From assembly GCA_004335835.1 (NCBI GenBank), contig RWJK01001840.1:86681-150680 (forward strand): DNA of 64,000 nucleotides, read 5' to 3'. This document shows positions 22,544 through 34,400 of the stretch, piece after piece. The DNA is from Scenedesmus sp. ARA3 (taxonomy: Eukaryota > Chlorophyta > Chlorophyceae > Sphaeropleales > Scenedesmaceae). Numbering within the stretch: the stretch's first letter is position 1; each line of letters starts with the position of its first letter. The position numbers were made by a program, and so were the translations under genes. Under the pieces are notes generated by a model. It searched no databases. It saw only the letters and a list, made by a program, of their open reading frames with translations, and had not been told where the DNA came from.

Positions 22544-25500
22544 ATGCATCGGCCTGGACTAGCCGTCTGGCTGTGCCTGCTAGTGCTAGTCGGGACATTT
22601 GGTCCCATAGGTAAGCAATTGTGGCCTTCTGCTGCAGCAGCTGACTCCGGTACAAGGCCGGCCTGCTGCTGGCTGTGCTGCATGGAGGTCCTCTGCAGCA
22701 GCACTGCAGCAATGATACCCCGCTGTCTTGACCAGCACTTGCTGCCTCCTGCAACTAGCATGTTGCATCACGTTACAGCATCCTAGCATCCTCTTCTCCA
22801 GTTTTTTTAGCAACCTTGAAGTGCAATTGACCCCTTATCAAGAACATCACTGTCTGCTTTCTCTGTTGTCCTTGCCTTGTAATGATGCCTTGCAGGAATA
22901 CATGCCAGCCCCATAGCAGCAGCAGCAGCAGCACTAGGCCGGCGTGCCCTGCTGGCCCCAGGCAGCCTCGACGCCACGTCAGCAGCCTGTGCCAGTTTGA
23001 ATTCAAAGCAGCTGCTGGTCAACGGCTACTTCAACAAGGTTGACCTGTCAGACATGCACAACATGCTGCTGATGGCCAGCCTGGCAAATGACGTGTACCC
23101 ATGGAGCAAGCAGTACAACATCCCGCTGCTGGATGTGGCAGACGGCCTGGATAAAGAACAGGTGCGGCAGCTGCATTCTTGTAGATGCATGATCCTATGA
23201 GTACATATGCGTACATGCAGCTGTGGTGTTGTGTGGCATTGGCTAAGGCAGCAGCAGCCAGCCGGTGGATGTGGCAGATGGCCTGGATACAGAACAGGTG
23301 GGGTGTTGGCCGCATGCAGGTGTTTTGTGTGTTGCAACACTCGTGTCGTTGTGCATGCGATGTGTACCCCTGGAGCAAAGCAGTACAACATCCCGCTGCT
23401 GGATGTGGCAGACGGCCTGGATAAAGGACAGGTGGGGCTGTTGGCCGCATGCATGTGTTTCGCAACACCTTGATCAATGTGCATGCAATGTTAGTGTGCA
23501 AGCAGTACAACATCCCGCTGCTGGATGTGGCAGATGGCATCCTTAAAGAAGAGGTGCGGCTGTTGGCCGCATGCATGTTTGCAACACTTCATTCATTGTG
23601 CATGCAGTGTGCATGCAGTGGTAGCTCGAGTGTGCAAGCAGTACAACATCCCGCTGCTGGATGTGGCAATGGCTTGGTTAGAGAACAGGTGGGGCTGCTG
23701 GCCCCATGCATGTGTTTTGCAACACATTTTTTCTTGTACATGAAATGTTGGCTCGAGTGTGCAAGCAGTACATCCCGCTGCTGGATGAGGCAGATGACTT
23801 GGGTAAACAACAGGTGCGGCTGTTGGCCGCACGCATGTTTGCAACACTTCATTCATTGTGCATGCAATGTTGGCTCGAGTGTGCAAGCAGTACAACATGC
23901 TGCTGCTGGATGTGGCAGATGACTTGGACACAGAACAGGTGCGGCGGCTGAGGGCATCATGACGCATGTGTTTAAGTATATGTGTATGAGCAACTGATGC
24001 TGGCGTAGTGATGCCATACTAATGTGGTGGTAGCTGAGGTAGCAGCGGCCAACAAGGCTGGCTAGCTGTTGCGCGTAGCAGTGCAGCAGCAAGCTGGCTG
24101 TTGAGCAGCAGCGGCTTGCAGCAAGGCAGGCTTGCTTGCGCAGCAGCACCAAGCCTTGCTTGTGCAGCAGCTTGTGCCACAGCGCCATGTTGCTTGCATG
24201 CTCATCTTCATCAACAGGACCACATGTCAACACATGTGTTGGGTGGTCAGCCGCGCTTGCGCAATCAGCTGCTTACGCTCACCTGCTGCTGCTGCTGCTG
24301 CCGCAGGCTGCGCGCTTTGAGCGCCTGTTTGGCGAGAAGTACAGGCAGCTGGGTGCGACCAGCATCCAGTTCCTGGACTTCTACGAGACGCCACACATCC
24401 CCATCACGGGCGCAGCGGCACACGCGGTGGTTCTGAGTACACCCAGCGACGTGTTCGTGGCCATCAGGTGGGTGAAGTGTCATGCCGCAGCTGTCATGTT
24501 GAGATTGTGTCATGTCTCTTCGTATTGTGCCATAAGTTGGTGCTGAGCACACCCAGCGACGTGTTTGTGGCCTGAAGGTTGGTGTAGCGTCATGCTGGCG
24601 GCTGTAGATACATGTTTTTGACTCGTGTCATACATGTCAAATCGTGTCATGCGGTTAATGCTGGGCACGCCATCAACCTGTTTGTGGCCATCAGGTGCGC
24701 GCATTGCAATGCTGGCAGCTGTTTGTTGGACTCTTGAAACCCGATTCACTGAAATGCTCCGCCGGCAGCACTGAAATATGCTTTGCACAGCAGACGCTTG
24801 AAAGGCAGCAGGTGGCAAAGCCTGGCCTATGTCCTCAGCAGCAACCACCCATGTCCATGCACAGCACAATTCGGCACTGGCCCCTCTCCCCTGCGTTTGC
24901 ATTGCCTTGTCAACAACGCACTGCTCATATTGGATGCTTTCCTCTTTATCATTCTGCAGGGGCACAGCAGATGCCGGTCAGGTGCGCATCACCGGACACT
25001 ATTACACCGAAAAATGGACGATCTACAACACAACTCTGGACGTGTACTATGCCCCCTACGCCTCCTTTGTGGGTGGGCTGTGGCCGCAGCTGCTGCCGGC
25101 TGTCAAGCGCGCAACAGCCGCAACTGACAGCCCGAGCACCGCAAATATCTACATCACGGGACACAGCTTGGGCGCTGCGTCAGCATACATGGCGGGCCTG
25201 TCCCTGAAGGAGGCTGGGTTTAGGGTGTCTGGGGTTTATGCGTTTGACCCATACCATGTCGGCTACAGCTGCGAGGCGGGGCAGGCGTGCTGGGTGTCGC
25301 TGTATGAGCAGCACCTTGGAGACGTGACCTACTCCTGGTGGAACAACCAAGACCCGGTGAGGCGCCGCAGCAACCTTGTTTGGCCTAAGTCGCGCCTGCC
25401 ACTCTGTTTGGTCTGCACAGTGCAAGTATCCACATGCAGTTGCAGCGCACGCCAAGCGCCCCGCCTTTGTGCTATGCGTCTGCTGCTCCTCCCTGATGCT

Positions 25501-26065
25501 GAGCATGACCTTCACCCTGACGCCAGCCCTGCAACCGCATCCTACGGACACCGCATATCCTGCAGTCGCTGCTCATGTCCCTTTGATTGTGTTGCTGATG
25601 CCTGCCTTCCGCTGCAATGCCACTGCAACACCTCCTTCACCCCCGCAGATCCCTCAGCTGCTGGACTTCCACTTTCAGGGCACGCCCAGCGGCAGCCGCT
25701 TCGGCCACGTGCACGCTGACGGCCGCAACTGGATGCGCATTGTGGGCGACAAGTGCCTCTCAGCACACAACAACCGCCTCATGGAAGCCTGCCCGCCAGA
25801 AATCGATGCAGCAGATGGCGCTGCAGATGGCGCCTGCCCCAGCAAGTTTGGGGACCACCTGCCTTGGAAGATCCTGATGCGCATCGCACACTGCGCACTG
25901 CTGCAGCCGCAGCAGCAGCAGCAGCAGCCGCCGCCTGCCAATGCGCGGCTGGCATCGCGGCTGCAGCAGCAGCAGCGCTCGAAGGAGGGGCTGCGGCTGA
26001 GTGCTTGCTCGAGCTCCAGCGTATGGAACATCTTGCTGGGGCTGCCACCGCCCGGCAGGAAGTGA
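22544..26065 (+). CDS. Secreted class-3 (fungal-type) lipase
   Basis: Five exons: 22544-22610, 22896-23161, 24307-24467, 24960-25356, 25649-26065, phase-consistent, 435 aa. The N-terminus (HRPGLAVWLCLLVLVGTFG) is a signal peptide, so the enzyme should enter the secretory pathway. The lipase-3 fold is shown by VFVAIRGT (oxyanion strand, near 160-167), the nucleophile elbow GHSLG with Ser234, a FDPYHVG block in the place of the usual FGxPRVG, and NNQDPIP with the probable catalytic Asp296; the catalytic His is likely in RFGHVHADG. Class-3 lipases hydrolyse acylglycerols; the exact substrate is unknown. The C-terminus carries poly-Gln and a basic Ser-rich tail. Exons 2, 3 and 5 have intronic or downstream partial copies. 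The start is the only ATG that yields the signal peptide in the correct phase. Confidence 0.9.
23162..23940 (+). repeat. Six tandem donor-side copies of lipase exon 2
   Basis: A repeat with a period of about 120-135 bases spans the exon 2 end and its donor. Exon-like segments lie at 23264-23297 (partial), 23381-23431, 23503-23553, 23639-23688, 23766-23813 and 23888-23938. Each encodes a version of QYNIPLLDVADGLDKEQ and is followed by GTGCGG or GTGGGG. Three are exactly 51 bases and one is 48, so four of five full copies keep frame. The linkers share GGCCGCATGCATGTTTGCAA-like sequence. Confidence 0.92.
24542..24694 (+). repeat. Two donor-side copies of lipase exon 3
   Basis: Segments 24542-24577 and 24661-24694 repeat the end of exon 3 (STPSDVFVAIR) before a GT. 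The first has lost the frame by a TGA; the second has an NLFVAIR variant. Confidence 0.75.
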
Positions 26066-26216
26066 GGCAACGCACAGGCGGGTGCAGATGTGGGTGCGTT
26101 GCTGTGGTCGGTTCTAGGCAGACGGTGTTGTGCTGCTTCCAGGCAGTGGTGTGCAGGCTATGCTGTGCGCCTGCCTGCCTAGTGTATCGGTGCCAGGCAT
26201 GGTGTGTTCATCCAGC

Positions 26217-26546
26217 TGCAGCAGCAGCAGCAGCGCTCGAAGGAGGGGCTGCGGCTGAGTGCCGGTTCAAGCTCTAGCGTTTAGGACATCCTGCTGGGGC
26301 TGCCGCCACCCGGCAGGAAGTGATGTTATTTGAGTACTTCAGTGCTGGAGGAGAGCGCGGGTGGCGGCGGGGAGGGGTGGTGTAGCTGTGGCCTAGCCTG
26401 CTTCCTCCTGGTGCCAGTTACAGAACACACATGTCAGCTGCCGTTGAGCAGGGAGTGAGGGCTTCAGCACGACACTGCTTATGCGCAGCTTGCATATGGG
26501 CAGCAGCAGGGCTGCAGCGAGGGGCTGCCACTCGGCAAGCAGTGGA
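26217..26546 (+). repeat. Copies of the lipase terminal exon
   Basis: 26217-26323 repeats the last 100 or so coding bases through the TGA (RSKEGLRLSA to LLGLPPPGRK), with an internal TAG. A second, much decayed copy lies near 26499-26546. Confidence 0.8.
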
Positions 26547-26580
26547 GCTGAGGCGCTGCTGCTGGGGACGTCGCTGTGGC

Positions 26581-26585
26581 TGTAA
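26581..26585 (+). terminator. Possible polyadenylation signal (TGTAA)
   Basis: TGTAA is the usual chlorophycean polyadenylation signal. This one lies about 515 bases past the lipase stop, beyond the tail copies. The motif is short and can occur by chance. Confidence 0.25.
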
Positions 26586-27564
26586 TGTGTCGAAGTACAG
26601 CACTCTCACGCAGTGTGCCATCCAAGCGTTTGGAAGGCACACTCAGTATCAGTGCTGTATTTGCAACATGATGCTGGCCGGCTGTGGCTGGAATTTGAGC
26701 CACTGCCCCATCATTGCCTTGCTGCTTGATGGAGACCCTAATGAATAAAAAAGGAATATCATATCTACTAAGTTTTGCTATACTATGATGTGTATTAGTT
26801 TTTTTGTCACACAGGTGTGGCCACCCTGCTGGATGAGCAGCAGGGGTGCTGTGGCGCACTGTGTTGCGCTGTGTTGCGTGATGGCAAGTCTGTTGTTGTG
26901 GGTGTCGGCAGCAGGTGAGGGCAGCTGTGCAGGCAGTACATACGAGTGGCTGGCTGCACCCCATGATGCTGAACATCTGCTGCCGTTGAGGATGACTCTG
27001 GTGTTGGTGGCACAGCAGCTGTGGCCTAGTTTATTTCTTTGCTGCGGAGCAGCTTACAGCTTGTGTGTGAGTGTGATAGGTGGGGATGCGCTGCAGGATG
27101 GATGGTGCTGTTTGGTGGGATATGACGCTAATTACATGTGTTTTTATGTTACGTCTGGACCTCAGGGACTGCGGCTGTGGTTGGTTCAGTGGTTGATGGG
27201 TTGCCCACACTGCAGGGCTCTGCCTGGTTGCTGCGGGCGGGCCTTCTGACTGACTGGTGAGCAACAGCTTGTGGGTGCTGACCAGCTGCTTGCTCTGTGG
27301 CGTGACAGCATGCATTGCCGTGGATGTATGTTGAGTGCTGCCCACATCGGCAGCTGCAGTTTTGTGGCGTGCTTGGTCTGTGTGGGGCGTTGTCCGATGT
27401 ACTGTTGAGGCGGGCGTTGTCGAGCCAAGGCACACATGCATGCCGTAGTTTTGATGCAGCGACGTCGCCTCCTAACCCATCATCTGCTTGGGTCTATGGC
27501 CCAGCTATGGTGGGTGTGGGTGTGACCTGTTGCGACTAATTTCCACGGATGTGACTTCTGCTGG

Positions 27565-27694
27565 GGAGTGTGACTGCAGTGACGCACGTTTGACCGAGAA
27601 GTGTGACTTCACTGTTGCTGGCTCGATGGACGAGTGTTACTGCAGTGACGCACACTTGATTGAGAAACGTGACTCCGGTGGTTGCTCGCTGGAC
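27565..27694 (+). repeat. Tandem duplication, about 65 bp x 2
   Basis: Two units begin GAGTGTxACTGCAGTGACGC and end in CTGGAC. They keep an open frame but have no recognisable product. Confidence 0.7.
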
Positions 27695-28289
27695 GGAGAA
27701 GTGTGACTACTGTGTGCACATGTGGTGGAGTGTGTGACCCCTGCTGGCAATGCACACAGCAATGCACCCACACTTGACCCAACCCATTTGGTTGGGTTTA
27801 CTGACAGAGCATGGCTCTGATTTATCTTTTATACGAGTATGACGTGTCACGGATTCCGCCGACATATTTGCTACATTTGCTTTTCAGTGTGCACTGTTGT
27901 GGACCGCAGGTCGTGCATGACTGACTTCAGTGCCGACACAGGTATTGCGCTACACGCACAAGTGTACACCTACACTTGACAGCATTTAGTGGCCTAGCTG
28001 GCCAGTCTGCTGCAGACTGTCCTGAGGCTGTTGCTTTGTGCTGTCGTGCTTCACCAGCAGCGCTGCTCCTGCTCTGCGCTGCGTTTACTATTTCATCTGG
28101 TGCTCGACTACTATTTCATGTTGTGGTGCTGCTTGGGTTGCCGCAAGCACCCACCAGCAAGTTTACTTTCGTGTTTCATGCAGTGGCAAACCTGTGTATA
28201 TTGCTGGCAGCATCGCACTGCCTAAGCCCCTACACCTTTTCAAGCTGGCACACCCAGCCTGGGCCAGTGGCCTACCCCAGCGTTGAGGC

Positions 28290-28461
28290 CTCCCCTTTCA
28301 AGCCGCCTCGTGAGGTCTGCCGCAGCCGGCTGTATGCTGTTTGACAGCATGGCATGCCCGCCACTGCCTGGCTTGCCATGATCATGCTGCCAGCAGTGCA
28401 AGCGTTGTGACCCCTCTTTTCGTGCCGCCTCGTGTGGTCTGCCGCAGCCGGCTGTATGCTG
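28290..28461 (+). repeat. Spaced duplication, 52 bp at 120 bp period
   Basis: The block GTCTGCCGCAGCCGGCTGTA with its 5' flank occurs at 28290-28341 and 28410-28461. Confidence 0.75.
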
Positions 28462-29347
28462 TGGCACATTACTTACTCTCAGCGCTCTTGGCGCTTGCAG
28501 CTTGACCCACTTCACAGCTGATACCTACAGAAGCTGACTGAGTACCAGTTTTGGTGTAGCGTGCTCCTATGCTGCCAGCAGTATGCATTGTCCCGTCCTG
28601 TTGTGTGATGTGCTGTTCTGTTTTGCAAGCTGCGGCTGCGTGCTTGGCAGGCAGCCAGTCATGGCAGCGTTGGTTGGCAGGCAACTATGTCCGTGTGGGG
28701 TGCCTGCATGGCGCTGCGTACTATACACATTGATGGGCTTGCCGTGCTACCTTTTGCTTTTGACAGCAATGTGTGCGTTTGCGCTGCTACGTGATGAGGC
28801 TTCAGCTCCAGTTGTACCATACCTTCCTACACCTCTTGAATTTGGTTGGACCATGCAGCGTGTGCCTGCCTGCCAGGTGCAGCAGAGGCATGGGCTGTTG
28901 TTAGTTTACTAGCAGTACTGTGTTTTTACATTGACGCGAGTTGTGCCTGTCGGTGAAGGGATATGCGGGTGTCTGGCTAGTCCTGAGCCTGAGTTAAGGG
29001 CGCTGCCATAGCAGCGCTGCTGGCCTGATTGCAGCGGCGGCACATGGCTCCACCTGCATGCTACTGCAGCAGCGTTGTCTGAAGTAGGTGGGAGTGGTGT
29101 CAACAGACCAGCCGTTTGCAGCTGGCAGCAGCTGCCATGATGGCAGGTGCATGGCTCCTTTGTCAGCCTGTGGAGCGGTGCGTAGTGGTGTGCATTCACC
29201 TGGTCGCCTGATGTTGCATGTGCATTGCGATGTGCTGATTGGTTGCTGGGACGCTGCTTTGAGGAGTGCTGTGCCTGCTTGCTGTGCATCGATGCACAGG
29301 TATCTGTTTGGCAAGGTTTGGTAGAGACTCATGCGCTGCCCATTTGT

Positions 29348-29537
29348 GCATGCTTTGAAGAACAGCATGTCTGACTGTGCTACAGTGCATAGCAAAGTGT
29401 CGGGCAGAAACACTGGCATTCATTTGGCGAGCAGCAGCCGCGTGCATGCATTGAAGAACAGCATGTCTGGCTGTGCTGCAATGCATAGCAAAGTGTCGGG
29501 CAGAAACACTGGCATCCATTTGGCGAACAGCAGCCGC
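29348..29537 (+). repeat. Tandem duplication, 94 bp x 2
   Basis: Units 29348-29441 and 29444-29537 are over 90 percent alike by eye and share GTGTCGGGCAGAAACACTGG. Confidence 0.88.
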
Positions 29538-29802
29538 GGAGCAGCCGTGCATAGTGGAAGAGTTTCTGTATTCAGCATGGTTTGGCTGCTGGCGGTGCTG
29601 CTGCTGCTGCTGCTGCTGGTGTGTGCGGTATGGTGCATACATATTGCTGCCCTGTGGGTGCCACCAGTAATAGAGCATGGCTACTGCTGCCTTGTGCTCA
29701 CAGAGGTGTCCACAGCTGCCCTCAGCTTCTGGACTCAGGCACTAAAGGCAGCAGCACGGCTGCTGCTGGTGTGATGGTGCATGCAGAAGCACAATGCTGT
29801 GT

Positions 29803-30064
29803 GTAGCAACGTGTGCGTCTGCAGCACGCTGCGTATGTGGTATGCTTGACGACTGGCACGAGGCAATCTAGCATCGTGGCAACGTGCGTATCTGCAGCAA
29901 TGCGGCTGCAGTATGGTTGACGGTTGGCATTGCGATTAGGCGCTCTTGCATGCGTGGCAACGCGCGTACTTGCAGCGCACTGCGGCTGCGATATGGTTGA
30001 CGTAATGGCTGGCATACGGCATTCCTGCATGCGTGGCAACGCGCACGTATGCAGCCCAGCACTG
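29803..30064 (+). repeat. Minisatellite, 74-79 bp x 3.4
   Basis: Units begin TGGCAACGxGCG at about 29803, 29877, 29955 and 30034; each carries CTGCAG-like and ATGGTTGACG blocks. The similarity falls toward the left end. Confidence 0.8.
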
Positions 30065-30956
30065 TTGATGGCCATGGCATGGCGCGTCACTGCAGTACAC
30101 CTGGCTTGCTTCTTGAGGAGGGATGCTGCCAGGCTGTGATGCGCCGTGCCAGGCGCCAGAGGAACTGCTCCCTACCTGCGTGTCCACTGTGGCCGCGCAA
30201 CCATTGTGAACATAATATTAAATTTCAATTGGTGCAGTTCACCTGCTGGGCAGAGATGTCCTGGCACTGCTGCACTGTGTGCCCTGCCCTGAGGGACTGG
30301 CTGGACGTGTCATCACACTGGCAAGGATGGCTGCGTGCCGCTCTATCGTGGTGTGATGGTTGCTGCACTTTGCAGTACTGATGGTGTTCCAGTCCATGCA
30401 TTAGTGGCACTGCATGTACTGCCTATACTTAGAGACTTTTGAGCATCACTAGCGGTTCACCCGTGGCATGATGCATCGTTGCCGTGGGCATTGTCAAGTT
30501 GCTAGCTAGGTGGCACTGGCACTGGCAGTTGGTTGCAGTTCACAGCACAACTGTAGTGCCAGGTACATCTTTAAGACGTTTTCCTATAACACAACTGTCA
30601 TGTGGTGCTGTTTGCAAAGTATGAACGTTGCAATGGGCTAAAAAGGTTGCCATGTCGTCCCTTGCTACCAGAGCACATCATGCAGGGTGTGCTGTGCCAC
30701 AGCATACAGAGGCGGCTTTGGTGGCAGTATGGCTGAAAGGCCATTCAAGTGGAAACAAAAAGCGGAAATAACTTGCTTACGCGTGGTTACAAGGCTTGCA
30801 CTGCACGGTCTCAAACCCCACAGACCTGCCCATGTCGTTTGCCATAAACTGCGATCCAACAACAAGTGAACTCCTTGACCCGTTTAGAAGACGTAGCTTT
30901 GTTTGCAGCCCGTTGAAGGGCGAACAGAGGCGGCAGACGTCTGAGGTCTTTCAAGG

Positions 30957-31392
30957 ATGGCTTTCGTGCTGAGCTCGAAGGGCCTGCAGGCCTCCACAGG
31001 TGCTTGTTCTACGCTATCAAGGCTAATGCGAGCCTGTACATGCCCACACACTGCGTTCTGTTGGACGCCGAAGTGCCATTAGAGGGCTGTTTACCGACCT
31101 GGAGAGCACCATGCAGCTGCTACCCTTCGCAGCCATGTTTCATTTGCAAATAGTACTTCCTTGTCCAGCCGCGATCTGCTGCACCGCGACACGTGGCAGC
31201 AGTAGCAGCAGCAGCTGTCAGCAGCATGCGCTGAGGGCCTGGCTAGCAGCTCAAACTGCGATCGCTGCTGCGTTGACTCGCAGGCAAGCCATGTGCTGGA
31301 GCTTCCAGGCAGCAGGTCAAGGTCAATGCTGTGGTGGCACCACCCACCGCTGCTCGCTCCCCTGCCAGCACTGGCTCGGTGAGTGAGCCGCT

Positions 31393-31424
<32 letters not shown>

Positions 31425-34400
31425 GAAAGCAGTAGCATCGGCAGTTGCAGCTGGTATGCAGCAGCTGTGACAACTGCAGCAGGGGGCAGCAGGTGCAGCT
31501 TGTGTTAGAGGGCATGTGGCGTGGCGCTGCCAGCCAAACTGCTTGACATTGCTGCATGCATGGCATGCCATGCAAGCGTTGTGAAACTCCCTCATGCAGG
31601 CAGCAGCTGTTTGGGCTAGCTTATGTATGCAAGGCATGGCAGCTGTTCCTTGGAGTGGGCGGCGTTGTGCAGCAGCTGCATGTGGGGGTGCATGCACGAA
31701 TGTGCGCAGCAACCGCGGCTGAGCGATGCTGTGTGTAGTGCAGACAGTGTGCATGTGTGGAGATGGGCGAGTGCCTGCGGTGTTGCAACAAGCCGAGTGA
31801 AACCAGGCAGCGCTACGTGGGGTTGGGTGCCGCCGTTCTGCTCTGCATGGTTGGGCACACTAAACACTGCGTGATGTTGAACCCAATTCTGCAAAACCGC
31901 GTGCAGGTGAAGAACCCCATGACCATGACTGAGAAGATCCTGGCCAACCACAGCGACAACAAGCTGGTGAGCCTCGCTTGTTACGTTCGTGTTACGTTAT
32001 GTTATATATCATGTTACTGAGCTGCAGAGTGTGTGGGGTTTCCGTCAGCTCAGCAGAGCTTAGCCAGCAGCAGTTCCACAAGATGTGCCAGCAGCATGAT
32101 GTGCTAGGACCGTACACAGCAAGCACAGCAGGCTGTTGTGTGGCTTGGCCCAGGACTGTGCTGTGGCTGTATTGGTGCGCCTGCTGATGTGCCGGCCTGC
32201 AAGTGATCAATCAGTGTCGGGCAGCAGCGGCACCGTCAGTAGCCTGCCATGCTGCATGATCATGCCTGTGGTGTGCTGCACTTTAAACAGCCCTGCTACC
32301 ATGCATGCTGACATGCGCGTCTGCTGCCGCTGCTTTGTCAGGTGGTGCCGGGCCAGAACATTCGCTGGGGTCGACCTCCCTCTGCATGCCACATGCTTCT
32401 AAACTCTGCTGGTGCTGCTGCTGCTGCTGCTGCTGCTGCTGCAGGTGGTGCCGGGCCAGAACATCTGGACCAAGGTGGACAAGCTGATGACGCACGACGT
32501 GTGCGGCCCAGGCACCTTTGGCATCTTCCAGAAGGAGTTCGGGGAGAACGCACAGGTGAGCTATAATCTCCACCAGCAGCAGCAGCAGTGGCGGCGGCAG
32601 CAGCAGCAGCAGCCACAGCAGCAGCAGCAGCAGGACCCATGCGGCAGCTTGGGTGGATGGTGTTTGAGGTCTGAACTTTTGTGCTTGCAAAGTGGCGGGA
32701 TGCGGCTGCGCAGATGGTGGGCAGCAGTGCGCAGCAGCAGGCTGCAGCAGTAGCAGCAGCAAGCGCTGGATTAGTGGGTGGGTGAAAGGTTAGGAGAGCA
32801 GCAGCGTGAACAATTTGCAGTAGTGGCAGCAACAGCAGAGGGTGCCAGTTGCAGCTGCTTGTGTTGCAGCAGCAGTAGGGGGGTTGTGTTGCAGCAGCAG
32901 TAGGGGCAGCAGGGGCAGCAGCTCAACCACCTGCATCAGCTTTGGGTGGGGCACGTGTTATGGCTCTTGCATGTTGCTGTGTTCTCAATGCGCCCGCTGC
33001 TTGTGCTGCCTGTGCCTGGTTAGGTGTGGGACCGCGAGCGTTGCGTTGCAGCATGGGTGGCTGGCATTTGAGTTTGAGCAGCAGCAGCAGCAGCAGCATG
33101 GGTGGCTGGCATCCGAGTTAATGCAGCAGCAGCCTGGCGTCCGAAGGGAAGCAGAGCAGCAGCATGTACAGCAGGAGGTGACTGCGGCAGTGGTGGCCCT
33201 TGCAGATGCTTGTGCAGCAGCCAAAGCAAGTGCGGCAGCAGTCCAAGCGAGTGCGGCAGCAGGAGCAGCAGGGCCTGCAGCTCAACAGCCTGCATGCTCC
33301 ACCCCAGAGGAAGCGCTGTTGCTGACAGCAGTACGTCAGTCTTGCAACATGTTGGCGGGGCACAGGCCCCGCCACGGGTGGGGTAGGTGTAATGGCCCTT
33401 GCATGCGTTGCTGCTCTGTTCCTAAGCGAGTTGCACTGCTGCTGCTGCCTGTTTGTGATGCTTCAGGTGTGGGACCGTGAGCGCGTGGTCATCATCCCCG
33501 ACCACTACATCTTCACGGCGGATCCGCGCGCCAACAGGAACGTGGACATCCTGCGGTGAGCGGCGCGTTGGGCATCTTACGTTTTTCTTACGAGCATAGT
33601 CGCAGCGAGAGGGCGGCCAACCATGACATCAATCACAGAAATTTTGCATAAGCCACATCAACTTGGCCAGACTCATGCACTCACGCTGCTGCTGCTACTG
33701 CCGCATGCTGTTTATCAACTCTATGTCATGCTGCTGCTGCTGCTGCTGCAGCGAGATGGCGGGCAAGTACAACATCAAGTACTTCTACGACATCCAGGAC
33801 CGCTCCAACTTCAAGGCTAACCCAGACTACAAGGGCGTGTGCCACGTGGCGCTGGCGCAGGTGCGGGCATCTCAAACAACAACCCTAACTATTTCTTGTC
33901 TCTGTTCTAAGCATCCCATGGCATCTATGCTTTCAATGCTTTTTATGCTTCGATGGCTACAAGGGCGTGTGCCATGTGGCGCTGGCGCAGGTGCGGGCAG
34001 TTTGGTGCTACTGTTGCACTGTTGTGCAGGGGTGCTGCTGGTGCACTGAGGAGTTGTTGATTGAGTGCAGCATGCTGCAGCAGCGTGCAGCAGCAGCAGC
34101 TTGAAGCAGCAGCAGCGTGAAGCATAGAGCGGCAGTGTTGCAGCTGTATCAAGGACCAACTTGGTGTCAGCAGCATGGTCTCTGCTACGTTGACAGGCTT
34201 GGCTAGCTGTCGCCAGTCGCCATAGTCCATCAACAAGGTACACGGCGCTTGATCAGCATCGTCACCTCCACTGCTGCTGCTGCTGCTGCTGCTGCTGCAG
34301 GAGGGCCACTGCAAGCCTGGTGAGGTGCTGTTTGGCACCGACTCCCACACTTGCAACGCCGGCGCCTTTGGCCAGTTTGCCACGGGCGTGGGCAACACTG

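Larger units (their letters stand above)
26586..30956. other. Gene-poor stretch with minisatellites
   Basis: No frame in this 4.4 kb shows a domain. One frame at 27976-28344 is hydrophobic but unconvincing. The notable content is several short tandem duplications at 27565-27694, 28290-28461, 29348-29537 and 29803-30064. Confidence 0.45.

Noticed and set aside
27976..28344. Hydrophobic 122-codon frame, possible membrane protein
   Set aside because: No start context, no similarity I can recognise, and its end lies in a duplicated non-coding block.
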